Origin: AP-15 sp036500965
GTDB lineage: Bacteria > Pseudomonadota > Alphaproteobacteria > ATCC43930 > CGMCC-115725
Assembly: GCA_036500965.1 (NCBI GenBank)
Contig: DASYBC010000028.1
Span: 1 to 31,897, forward strand
Length of the DNA: 31,897 bases
Reading direction: 5' to 3'
How positions within the stretch are numbered: the stretch's first letter is position 1; the number at the start of each line of letters is the position of its first letter. The translations under genes and the position numbers were made by a program. Under the pieces are notes generated by a model. The model was not told where the DNA came from. It saw only the letters and a list, made by a program, of their open reading frames with translations, and ran no database searches. Positions 25,365 through 31,897 of this stretch are shown piece by piece.

Positions 25365-26459
25365 CCGGGCCATCGCCGCGGCGACGTGGCCCGAGAGCAC
25401 GTATTCGGCCGGGCGCTGCCGCTCCAACGGGATTTCCGGGGCCATCTCGCCCTTGGTGCGCACCCCGCGGACTGCAACCGCCGCCGCCTTCAGCGGATGA
25501 CGCACGGAATCCATGACTGCAGTCGCCTCGTACCCGCTATGCACCATGCATTGGGCGCATTTCTCGTAATTGCCGGTGCCGTAGGCGTCCCAGTCGGTCT
25601 CCTCCATCAGCTCCTTGAAGCTGTGAGCATAGCCCTCGCCAAGCAGGTAGCACGGGCGCTGCCAGCCGAAGAAATTGCGCGTCGGGTTGCCCCAGGGGGT
25701 GCAGCGATAGGTCTGGTTGCCGGCAAGAAAGTCGAGAAACAGGCTCGACTGGTTGAACGACCAGCGCCGGCTCCGGCGGGCGAATATGCCGCGGAACAAT
25801 TCCTTGGTCCGTTGCCGGCTCAAAAAATGCTCCTGATCGGGAGCTCGCTCGTAGGCGTAGCCCGGCGACACGGTGATCCCGTCGATGCCGATCTCGCTGA
25901 CCTTGTCGAAGAACTCGGCGACCCGCTCGGGCTCGGCGGTGTCGAACAGCGTGGCGTTGATGTTGACCCGAAAGCCGCGCGATTTCGCCCGGCCAATCGC
26001 GGCGACGGCTCGTTCGTAAACCCCGTCCTGGCAGACCGAGCGGTCGTGCTCCTCGCGGTCGCCGTCGAGATGCACGGTCCACGCGAAATAGGGGTCGGGC
26101 TTGAACAGGTCGAGCCGTTTTTCAAGGAGCAGCGCGTTGGTGCACAGATAGACGAATTTCTTGCGGGCAATGATGCCCTCGGCGATCTGCGCGATGTCGC
26201 GATGCAGCAGCGGCTCGCCACCGGCAAGCACGACGATCGGGGCGCCGCATTCATCGACCGCGCCGAGGCACTCGGCGACGCTAAGCCGCTGATTGAGGAT
26301 CGCATCGGGATAGTCGATCTTGCCGCAGCCGGCGCAGGCGAGATTGCAGCGGAACAGCGGCTCGAGCATCAGCACCAGCGGATAGCGTTCGACCCCGCGC
26401 AAATGGCGCCCGAGCACATAGGCCCCGACCCGAAGTGTTTGGCGCAATGGAATGGCCAC
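25317..26459 (-). CDS. hpnH: Adenosyl-hopene transferase HpnH (radical SAM)
   Basis: HpnH uses an S-adenosylmethionine-derived 5'-deoxyadenosyl radical to add adenosine to hopene, the first step of side-chain building. The 380-residue protein has the radical SAM cluster motif Cys38-x3-Cys42-x2-Cys45 (RCNLACAGCGKIDYP). It also has VLAGGEPLLH and the family's C-terminal SPASM-like domain (CTPWGNPTRNFFGWQRPCYL, NYEKCAQCMVHSGYEATAV). The start is a GTG at 26459 with GAGGG 6 nt upstream. It is transcribed away from hpnG and probably in an operon with ispH, whose stop lies 84 nt upstream in a repeat-bearing spacer. Confidence 0.96.
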   Translation of the reverse strand: MAIPLRQTLRVGAYVLGRHLRGVERYPLVLMLEPLFRCNLACAGCGKIDYPDAILNQRLSVAECLGAVDECGAPIVVLAGGEPLLHRDIAQIAEGIIARKKFVYLCTNALLLEKRLDLFKPDPYFAWTVHLDGDREEHDRSVCQDGVYERAVAAIGRAKSRGFRVNINATLFDTAEPERVAEFFDKVSEIGIDGITVSPGYAYERAPDQEHFLSRQRTKELFRGIFARRSRRWSFNQSSLFLDFLAGNQTYRCTPWGNPTRNFFGWQRPCYLLGEGYAHSFKELMEETDWDAYGTGNYEKCAQCMVHSGYEATAVMDSVRHPLKAAAVAVRGVRTKGEMAPEIPLERQRPAEYVLSGHVAAAMARLGRGDQPVERASRPG

Positions 26460-26485
26460 AGGAAACCCTCGTCGGAAATTCAGTT

Positions 26486-26539
26486 CGGAAGCCCAGCGGG
26501 AGCCGGAAACCCAGCGGGGGTCGGAAGCCCAGTCGGGCC
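26486..26539. repeat. Three 18-nt direct tandem repeats between ispH and hpnH
   Basis: Units at 26486-26503, 26504-26521 and 26522-26539 follow the pattern CGGAARCCCAGYSGGRGY, roughly, with a few changes each. A shorter diverged unit (CGGAAATTCAGTT) precedes them at 26473-26485. The array fills most of the 84-nt untranslated spacer between the ispH stop and hpnH start. It carries no gene of its own. It may influence hpnH translation or mRNA processing, or be a slippage product. Confidence 0.75.
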
Positions 26540-26543
26540 GATC

Positions 26544-27476
26544 TCAGCCGGGCGTGTCGGCGAGCTGCGGCGGCATCCGGAAGCGCACGTTTTCGGTGAC
26601 GCCCGGAAGCACGGCGAGCTCGATCGCGGAAAACTCGCGCAGGCGGTCGATCAGCGCCTCGACCAGCTCGGCCGGAGCCGAGGCGCCGGCGGTGATGCCG
26701 ACCGCAGCCGCACCCTCGACCCAGCGCCGGTCGAGCGCCGCCGCGTCTTCGATCAGATAGCTCGGCACCCCGCTCTCCGCGGCGATCTCGCGCAGCCGAT
26801 TGGAGTTCGAGCTGTTCGGCGCACCGACCACGAGGACAACATCGACGGTTCGGGCGAGTTCCCGTGCCGCGCGCTGCCGGTTTTGCGTGGCGTAGCAGAT
26901 GTCCTTGGTGTCGGGGCCGACGATCGTCGGGAACCGCGCCTTCAGCGCCTCGATAACAGCGCGCGTATCGTCGACGCTGAGCGTTGTCTGGGTGATGAAG
27001 GCGAGCTTGTCGGGATCGGAGACATGGAGCTGAGCGACCTCCTCGGGTGTTGAGATCAGATGCACCCGGCCGACGATTCGCCCCATTGTGCCGACGATCT
27101 CCGGATGGCCGGCGTGGCCGATCAGCACGATCTCGCGCCCCTGGTTGGCGTAGCGCTGGCCCTCGATATGCACTTTGGACACCAGCGGGCAGGTCGCATC
27201 GATGACCGGGAGCCCACGCGCGCCGGCCCGCTCCTCGATTGTGCTGGCAACGCCATGGGCGCTGAAGATCGTCACGCTCCCAGGCGGGACCTCGTCGATC
27301 TCGTCAACGAAATGCGCCCCTTTGCCGCGCAGCCGCTCGACAACATGTCGGTTATGGACGATCTCATGGCGCACGTAGATCGGCGGCCCGTATTTGTCGA
27401 GAGCCCGTTCGACAATCTCGATCGCCCGTTCGACCCCGGCGCAAAAGCCTCGCGGCTGAGCTAGCACGACCCGCAT
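26544..27476 (-). CDS. ispH: 4-hydroxy-3-methylbut-2-enyl diphosphate reductase IspH (LytB)
   Basis: IspH makes IPP and DMAPP in the last step of the non-mevalonate isoprenoid route, feeding hopanoid synthesis. The 310-residue protein has the three Fe-S cluster cysteines, Cys12 (AQPRGFCAGVERAI), Cys96 (VIDATCPLVSKVH) and Cys194 (KDICYATQNRQ). It also has the substrate-binding VGAPNSSNSNRL and FSAHGV. The ATG at 27476 follows GGGAG closely; in-frame ATGs upstream lack a ribosome site and lie before the family's start. IspH is often a member of hopanoid loci. It is divergent from hpnI across 126 nt. Confidence 0.97.
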   Translation of the reverse strand: MRVVLAQPRGFCAGVERAIEIVERALDKYGPPIYVRHEIVHNRHVVERLRGKGAHFVDEIDEVPPGSVTIFSAHGVASTIEERAGARGLPVIDATCPLVSKVHIEGQRYANQGREIVLIGHAGHPEIVGTMGRIVGRVHLISTPEEVAQLHVSDPDKLAFITQTTLSVDDTRAVIEALKARFPTIVGPDTKDICYATQNRQRAARELARTVDVVLVVGAPNSSNSNRLREIAAESGVPSYLIEDAAALDRRWVEGAAAVGITAGASAPAELVEALIDRLREFSAIELAVLPGVTENVRFRMPPQLADTPG

Positions 27477-27522
27477 GATCTCCCGTCGCCTCATCGAAGC
27501 AGGCCCGGCCTGCGACAGCCTG

Positions 27523-27553
27523 GATATAGGCTCGCATGGCATCCCTGCCACAA
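27523..27553 (-). promoter_or_regulatory. Candidate ispH promoter
   Basis: On the minus strand a TTGTGG box (27553-27548) and a TATATC box (27528-27523) are 19 nt apart, or 18 nt if the -10 box is read as CTATAT. They lie 47 nt from the ispH start. A short perfect inverted repeat GCAGGC/GCCTGC (27499-27513) follows in the leader. Spacing is slightly long for a sigma-70 promoter. No equal candidate was seen for hpnI on the other strand. Confidence 0.35.
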
Positions 27554-27602
27554 TTTGCTACGCTCTGCACGCGCAATTGCAGCCGGGTGTGACGTGCTTG
27601 CC

Positions 27603-28742
27603 ATGACGCAAACGCTGATCATCGCGCTGTTGCTCCTGACCGGCTGGGCATACCTGCTCGCCGCGACGCTGGCGGTGATCCGCTTCGCCCGCCGGCGGGA
27701 GCCGATTGCCGCCGCGCAGCCGGCGCTGACGATCCTGAAGCCGCTCCATGGCCGCGAGCCCGGCCTCTACGAGAACCTGCGCTCGTTCGCCGCGCAGGAC
27801 TATCCGACGCGGCAGATCGTGCTCGGCGTCAGCGACCCGCAGGACGGCGCCCTTGACGCCGCCCGTGCGCTGGCTCGTGACTTTCCCGGCGGCGACGTCA
27901 CGCTGGTCGTCGACCGGCACATCCGCGGCACCAATCATAAGGTGTCGAACCTGGCGAACATGCTGCCGGCGGCGCGACACAGCCTCTTGGTGCTGGCCGA
28001 CAGCGACATGCGGGTTGACCCGCGCTATTTGGCCGCGATCACCGCGCCGCTGACCGATCCGCGGGTTGGCCTTGTCACTTGCCTTTATCGCGGGGTACCC
28101 ACTGGCGGTCTTTGGTCCGAGCTGGGCGCGCTCTACATCAATTTCGGGTTTTTGCCCGGGGCGGTGGTCGACGAGGCTCTGGGGGTCGGCCGCGGCTGCT
28201 TTGGCGCGACAATCGCGCTGCGCCGAGCGACCCTCGCCCGCATCGGCGGCTTTGCCCGGTTTCGCGACGAGCTTGCCGACGATCACCGCCTGGGCGAGGC
28301 GGTGCGGGCCGAGGGCCTCAAAGTGGTGCTGTCGCGCTATCTCGTCGAAGCCCGGGTGACCGAGCCCTCGCTCGCCGCGTTGTGGCGGCACGAGCTGCGC
28401 TGGGCCCGTACCACCCGCGGGCTGGCCCCGTTGGGCCATGCCGGCTCGATCGTGACCCATTCGCTTGTCCTTGCGGCGCTGGCCGCCGCGGCCACCGGAT
28501 TTGGCTTGACCTCGTGCATCCTTCTCGCGATCACCGCTCTGTTGAGATGGGGTTGCGCCAAGGCCACAGCCGCAGCGCTCGGATTGCCGCCGCCTCGGGC
28601 TTGGCTCCTGCCGGCCCGCGACGCCTTGTCGTTTGCGGTGTTCGTCGCCAGCTTCTTTGGGCGCAAGGTGTTCTGGCGGGACCAGAACTTTCATGTCGAG
28701 CCAAGCGGCCGCATGACAGTGGACGGAGACAAGGTTCAATGA
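27603..28742 (+). CDS. hpnI: Hopanoid glycosyltransferase HpnI (GT2, ceramide-glucosyltransferase-like)
   Basis: HpnI adds N-acetylglucosamine to bacteriohopanetetrol, the first step of composite head-group synthesis. The 379-residue protein has an N-terminal membrane helix (residues about 4-25), then a GT-A domain with TILKPLHGREPGLYENLRSF, the metal-binding LVLADSDMRVD, LADDHRLGEAV and the RHELRWARTTR motif (Q/RxxRW type). Hydrophobic C-terminal segments follow (THSLVLAALAAAATGFGL and AVFVASFFGRKVFW). The ATG at 27603 fits the family start; the ribosome site is poor. Its stop overlaps the hpnJ start (ATGA). Confidence 0.94.
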   Translation: MTQTLIIALLLLTGWAYLLAATLAVIRFARRREPIAAAQPALTILKPLHGREPGLYENLRSFAAQDYPTRQIVLGVSDPQDGALDAARALARDFPGGDVTLVVDRHIRGTNHKVSNLANMLPAARHSLLVLADSDMRVDPRYLAAITAPLTDPRVGLVTCLYRGVPTGGLWSELGALYINFGFLPGAVVDEALGVGRGCFGATIALRRATLARIGGFARFRDELADDHRLGEAVRAEGLKVVLSRYLVEARVTEPSLAALWRHELRWARTTRGLAPLGHAGSIVTHSLVLAALAAAATGFGLTSCILLAITALLRWGCAKATAAALGLPPPRAWLLPARDALSFAVFVASFFGRKVFWRDQNFHVEPSGRMTVDGDKVQ

Positions 28743-30166
28743 TGAAGACCCTGTTCCTGCACCCGCCTTCGTTTGACGGGTTCGATGGCGGCGCCGGCTC
28801 GCGCTACCAGGCGCGACGCGAGATCCGCTCGTTCTGGTACCCGACTTGGCTCGCCCAGCCGGCGGCGCTAGTGCCGGGGAGCCGCCTCGTCGACGCTCCG
28901 CCGGCGCGCTTGAAGCTCGCTGATATTCTCCCGGTGGCCGGCGACTATGAGCTCGCGGTGCTGCACACCTCGACCCCGTCCTTTGCCTCCGACATCAAGG
29001 TCGCCGAGGCGCTGAAGGACACCAACCCGCGGTTGAAGATCGGCATGGTCGGGGCCAAGGTCGCTGTCGAGCCCGAGGCGAGCCTCACAGCCTCGGCCGC
29101 GCTCGATTTCATCGCCCGCGAGGAATTCGATTTCACGATCAAGGAGGTCGCCGAGGGCCGCGCCTTTGACGCGATCGACGGGCTCAGCTGGCGCAGCGTC
29201 GCCGGCGGCATCAGCCACAACCGCGACCGCGCGATCCTCGAAGACATGGACCAGCTGCCTTTTGTCAGCGAAGTCTACCAGCGCGACCTCAGGGTCGAGG
29301 ACTATTTCATCGGCTATCTGCAGCACCCGTATTTATCGCTCTATACCGGGCGCGGCTGCCGTTCCAAATGCAGCTTCTGCCTGTGGCCGCAGACCGTTGG
29401 CGGGCACCGCTACCGGGTGCGCAGCGTCGCTCACGTCGTCGAGGAAATCCGGCTGGCGAAATCCTGGTTTCCGCAGGTCAAGGAGTTCTTTTTCGACGAC
29501 GACACCTTTACCGACGATCGCCCGCGAGCCGAGGCGATCGCCCACGAATTGGGCCGGCTCGGCGTCACCTGGTCGTGCAACGCCAAGGCCAACGTGCCGC
29601 GCGCGACGCTCGAAATCTTGCGCGACAACGGGCTGCGGCTGTTGCTGGTCGGCTACGAATCGGGCAACCAGCAGATCCTGAACAACATCAAAAAAGGGAT
29701 GCGCATCGACGTCGCCCGCCGCTTCACCAAGGACTGCCACGAGCTCGGCATCACGATCCACGGCACCTTTATTCTGGGCCTGCCCGGCGAGACCAAGGAG
29801 ACGATCGAGGAAACCATCCGCTTTGCCGGCGAGATCAACCCGCATACGATCCAGGTGTCGCTGGCCGCCCCCTACCCCGGCACCGCGCTCTACCGCGAGG
29901 CGGTCGAGAACGGCTGGCTCGACACGACGCATGCCGAGCTGATCGACGAGCACGGTGTGCAGATCGCACCCTTGCACTATCCGCATCTGTCGCACACCGA
30001 GATTTTCCAGTCGCTCGACACCTTCTACAAGCGCTTCTACTTCCGCCGCAAAAAGATCGCCTCCTTGGTCGCCGAGATGCTCCGGAGCCCGCAGATGATG
30101 CGCCGCCGGCTGCGCGAAGGCGTCGAGTTCTTCCAGTTTCTGCGCCACCGGGAGATGGCCGGCTGA
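28739..30166 (+). CDS. hpnJ: Hopanoid cyclitol-ether forming radical SAM enzyme HpnJ
   Basis: HpnJ converts the glucosamine head group into the cyclitol ether by ring contraction. The 475-residue B12-radical-SAM-type protein has an N-terminal Rossmann-like half, then the cluster motif Cys207-x3-Cys211-x2-Cys214 (YTGRGCRSKCSFCLWPQ). It also has FFFDDDTFTDDRPRAEAIA, LLLVGYESGNQQILNNI and GTFILGLPGETKET. A highly basic C-terminus (YFRRKKIASL) follows. ATG 28739 overlaps the hpnI stop; ATG 28742 is equally possible, with AAGG 7 nt upstream of it. Next comes the toxin-antitoxin scar instead of hpnK. Confidence 0.95.
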   Translation: MMKTLFLHPPSFDGFDGGAGSRYQARREIRSFWYPTWLAQPAALVPGSRLVDAPPARLKLADILPVAGDYELAVLHTSTPSFASDIKVAEALKDTNPRLKIGMVGAKVAVEPEASLTASAALDFIAREEFDFTIKEVAEGRAFDAIDGLSWRSVAGGISHNRDRAILEDMDQLPFVSEVYQRDLRVEDYFIGYLQHPYLSLYTGRGCRSKCSFCLWPQTVGGHRYRVRSVAHVVEEIRLAKSWFPQVKEFFFDDDTFTDDRPRAEAIAHELGRLGVTWSCNAKANVPRATLEILRDNGLRLLLVGYESGNQQILNNIKKGMRIDVARRFTKDCHELGITIHGTFILGLPGETKETIEETIRFAGEINPHTIQVSLAAPYPGTALYREAVENGWLDTTHAELIDEHGVQIAPLHYPHLSHTEIFQSLDTFYKRFYFRRKKIASLVAEMLRSPQMMRRRLREGVEFFQFLRHREMAG

Positions 30167-30173
30167 GGCATTG

Positions 30174-30209
30174 TCCTGTCCTACGACAAACTGGGTCGTG
30201 TAGGCAGGA
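30174..30209 (+). repeat. Imperfect inverted repeat after hpnJ
   Basis: Left arm 30174-30187 (TCCTGTCCTACGAC) and right arm 30195-30209 (GTCGTGTAGGCAGGA) form a long stem with a few mismatches or bulges and a 7-nt loop. It begins 8 nt after the hpnJ stop, at the boundary where base composition becomes less GC-rich. No T-run follows, so a classic terminator is unlikely. It could be an mRNA 3'-end stabiliser or a relic of the inserted module. The rest of the 127-nt gap holds TATACA (30268-30273), a possible -10 box for the antitoxin gene. Confidence 0.5.
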
Positions 30210-30293
30210 AGAGCTTTACCATCCTTGTGCCTGGACTATCCTTATGCTTGGCGCGTTGTGTGACTGATATACAGATCGGCTGCGGGACGTTTG

Positions 30294-30524
30294 ATGAACA
30301 AGCTTCTTGATCGAGCGTTTGCGGTCGTGCGCACCCTTCCTCCGGAGGCGCAGGACCACATCGCCCGTATCATTCTTCGGCTGACCGGTGCGGATGATGC
30401 ACCGCCGGTGCCCCTCACCTCCAACGAGCAAGCCGCCATTGCTGGCTCAAAGGCTGCTGCTGCCCGCGGCGAATTTGCGACCGACGAGGAGGTGCGGGCC
30501 GTCTGGGCCAGATACGGCCTGTGA
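30294..30524 (+). CDS. Small antitoxin-like protein upstream of a RelE/ParE-type toxin
   Basis: This is a 76-residue protein, MNKLLDRAFAVVRTLPPEAQ at the start, with a leucine-rich helical N-terminus and the C-terminal pattern AAAARGEFATDEEVRAVWAR that recurs in antitoxins paired with ParE-type toxins. ATG 30294 has GGGA 6 nt upstream. Its stop overlaps the toxin start by 4 nt (GTGA). It appears intact although the partner toxin is broken, so it may be left as an orphan antitoxin. Assignment is from the pattern and pairing, not from a determined fold. The surrounding sequence is less GC-rich than the hpn genes on either side, suggesting later arrival. Confidence 0.82.
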   Translation: MNKLLDRAFAVVRTLPPEAQDHIARIILRLTGADDAPPVPLTSNEQAAIAGSKAAAARGEFATDEEVRAVWARYGL

Positions 30525-30812
30525 GGCTGCGCTACACCCTCCCGGCGCTTGCCGACCTTCGGACAATCCTTGATTACATCGCCGCCCACTCGCCGCGAGG
30601 GGCACGCCGAGTTCAGGCCCGCATCAAAGTTCTGACGGAGCTTCTGTTGCAACATCCCATATCGGCCGCCGCACCAGCGACACAGCGATCCGCCGAGTGA
30701 CGACAACACCCTACCCCTACCTGCTCTTCTACGAGGCACCGAAACCGAGATCATTATCCATGCGATCCAGCACGGGGCGCGCGACCCGTCCGGTATGCCC
30801 GGCTCCGCCTGA
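30521..30812 (+). pseudogene. RelE/ParE-family toxin, broken by two frameshifts
   Basis: From a GTG at 30521 the frame reads VRLRYTLPALADLRTILDYI and on through RVQARIKVLTELLLQHP, a clear ParE-type start. The first frame shift is near 30655-30660, after which another frame continues IGRRTSDTAIRRVTTTPYPY and LLFYE. A second shift near 30735-30738 restores the last part, TETEIIIHAIQHGARDPSGM, ending at the TGA 30810-30812. Each break is explained by one missing base. Without repair the product is a 58-residue fragment ending at 30695-30697, lacking the C-terminal strands that carry most catalytic or binding positions. It is either true decay or two sequencing errors in 80 nt, the latter less likely. 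Confidence 0.82.
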
Positions 30813-30914
30813 TCGGGTGCCGGCCAAATCCGGATGACGGTCAATGAGAATCCTCATACCCGGCCTTTGGATCGGGGGTCCGCGGCATCACGGTTTTCAC
30901 CCGAGGTGACCCGG

Positions 30915-31760
30915 ATGCGGCGGCTGATCGTCACCGCCGATGATTTCGGGCGCGACCCGGCGGTCAACGAAGCGGTCGAGCAGGCGCATCGTGACGGCGT
31001 GCTGACGACGGCGAGCCTGATGGTCGGCGCCCCGGCGGCGGCGGACGCGGTGGTGCGGGCCCGCAGGCTGCCCGGGCTGCGCGTCGGGCTCCATCTGGTG
31101 TTGGTCGATGGTCGCCCGGTGCTGCCGGCCGCGGAAATTGAGACATTGGTCGGCGGCGACGGCGAATTCGACCGCAACATGGCGCGCGCCGGGTTCCGGT
31201 ATTTTCTGCTGCCGCAAGCCCGGCAGCAGCTGGCCCGCGAGATCCGCGCCCAGTTCGAGGCCTTCCGCGCGACCGGCCTCGAGCTCGACCACGTCAATGC
31301 GCACAAGCACCTGCACCTCCATCCGACCGTTGCCGCGCTGACCGTCGCGATCGGCCGGGGCTACGGCATGAGGGCGATGCGGGTGCCGGCCGAGCCGGTC
31401 GCCGCATTGCGCCGCGCCTTTCCCGGCGAGCGTCATCCCAGGCCGCTCTACCGGCCGTGGATCGAATACCTGCGGCGCCGCCTGCGCCGGGCGGGCCTCG
31501 CCGTCAACGACCATGTCTTCGGTCTCGCCTGGAGCGGCGGCATGACCGAGGACCGGATCCTCCGCCTGCTGCCGCACTTGCCCGAAGGCTTGAGCGAAAT
31601 CTATTTTCACCCGGCGATCGAACGCACTCCGGCCCTGGTCACGGCGATGCCCGGCTACCGCCATCGCGACGAGCTCGCGGCGCTGCTGAGCCCGACGGTC
31701 GCGGCGCGCATCGACGAGCTCGGCATCGGCCGCACCACCTACAGCCAGCTGGCGGTCTAG
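30915..31760 (+). CDS. hpnK: Hopanoid N-deacetylase HpnK (YdjC/ChbG family)
   Basis: HpnK removes the acetyl group from the N-acetylglucosamine of the hopanoid head group, giving BHT glucosamine for HpnJ. The 281-residue protein has the YdjC-type metal site, with LIVTADDFGRD (Asp9/Asp10), GLHLVLVDG (His60) and DHVNAHKHLHLHPTVAAL (His cluster around residues 126-136). SEIYFHPAIERTP lies near the end. The ATG at 30915 was chosen over an upstream in-frame ATG at 30834 because GAGGTGA (30903-30909) lies 5 nt before it and the homology starts there. It is separated from hpnJ by 748 nt holding the toxin-antitoxin remains. Confidence 0.93.
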   Translation: MRRLIVTADDFGRDPAVNEAVEQAHRDGVLTTASLMVGAPAAADAVVRARRLPGLRVGLHLVLVDGRPVLPAAEIETLVGGDGEFDRNMARAGFRYFLLPQARQQLAREIRAQFEAFRATGLELDHVNAHKHLHLHPTVAALTVAIGRGYGMRAMRVPAEPVAALRRAFPGERHPRPLYRPWIEYLRRRLRRAGLAVNDHVFGLAWSGGMTEDRILRLLPHLPEGLSEIYFHPAIERTPALVTAMPGYRHRDELAALLSPTVAARIDELGIGRTTYSQLAV

Positions 31761-31897
31761 CCCGGATATCTCACCGGGCGGCTGCTGATGTTGGATTTTC
31801 TGACGTATCAGGCTGCTTGTCGGGGTTTTGGGGCCGCGAGCCTGGCGTTTTGAGCCTGTCGGGGCGCGGCTGAGCGGTCGCAGGGTAAGCGACGGCG
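31760..31897. other. Non-coding right edge with a short inverted repeat
   Basis: A perfect 6-bp inverted repeat GCCCGG/CCGGGC with an 8-nt loop (31760-31779) begins at the last base of the hpnK stop. It is followed by sequence with T-rich bits (GGATTTTCTG, GGGGTTTTGGGG) and no coding frame that looks like a known protein. The hairpin has no T-run directly after it, so it is a poor intrinsic terminator. The edge could be the start of a mobile element or repeat that continues outside the window, but nothing proves this. Confidence 0.3.

Noticed and set aside
25386..27053. A 555-codon plus-strand frame opposite hpnH and ispH
   Set aside because: It lies fully antisense to two secure enzymes and shows no domain of its own.

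Overview
This GC-rich window of about 32 kb reads as a chromosome segment of an alphaproteobacterium. The evidence is the GlnD type, the Ccm system I genes, a full hopanoid (hpn) cluster with ispH beside hpnH, many GTG starts and many 4-nt start/stop overlaps. The species cannot be named from the sequence. No tRNA, rRNA, CRISPR array or intact transposase gene was seen.

Layout. (1) 1-1459: 3' part of glnD, cut by the window edge. (2) 1478-7535, minus strand: GH63-type glucosidase, GH133 amylo-alpha-1,6-glucosidase, a secreted DUF1223 thioredoxin-like protein and a VOC (glyoxalase-fold) protein; the two glycosidases are 12 nt apart. (3) 7703-13939, accessory metabolism: a trans-sulfuration-type PLP enzyme, an amidohydrolase broken by one frameshift, a GrdB-like reductase gene on the minus strand interrupted by a single in-frame UGA, a ThuA-like protein and an acyl-CoA-dehydrogenase-fold flavoprotein. 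(4) 13952-14580, minus strand: a VapBC-type toxin-antitoxin pair with possible operator repeats. (5) 14687-18371: ccmF-ccmH-ccmI, cytochrome c maturation. (6) 18425-31760: hopanoid genes hpnA, C, D, E, shc(hpnF) and hpnG (+), hpnH and ispH (-), hpnI and hpnJ (+), a degraded RelE/ParE-type toxin-antitoxin unit, then hpnK (+).

How the genes work together. IspH supplies isoprenoid units. HpnD, HpnC and HpnE turn farnesyl diphosphate into squalene through presqualene diphosphate and hydroxysqualene. Shc cyclises squalene to the hopane skeleton. HpnH adds adenosine and HpnG removes adenine. HpnI, HpnK and HpnJ build the glucosamine and then cyclitol-ether head group. The cluster therefore predicts bacteriohopanetetrol cyclitol ether.

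The most notable observation is at 10459-11664. Two adjacent minus-strand open frames are in the same frame, separated only by a UGA in a Val-UGA-Pro-Leu-Cys-Thr-Arg context. A compact hairpin follows the UGA with the geometry of a bacterial SECIS element. The best reading is one 401-residue selenoprotein related to glycine/betaine/sarcosine/D-proline reductase component B. Other points of interest are the toxin-antitoxin scar inside the hopanoid head-group genes, a hairpin covering the hpnG ribosome binding site, an 18-nt triple repeat in the ispH-hpnH spacer, and overlapping convergent 3' ends of hpnG and hpnH.
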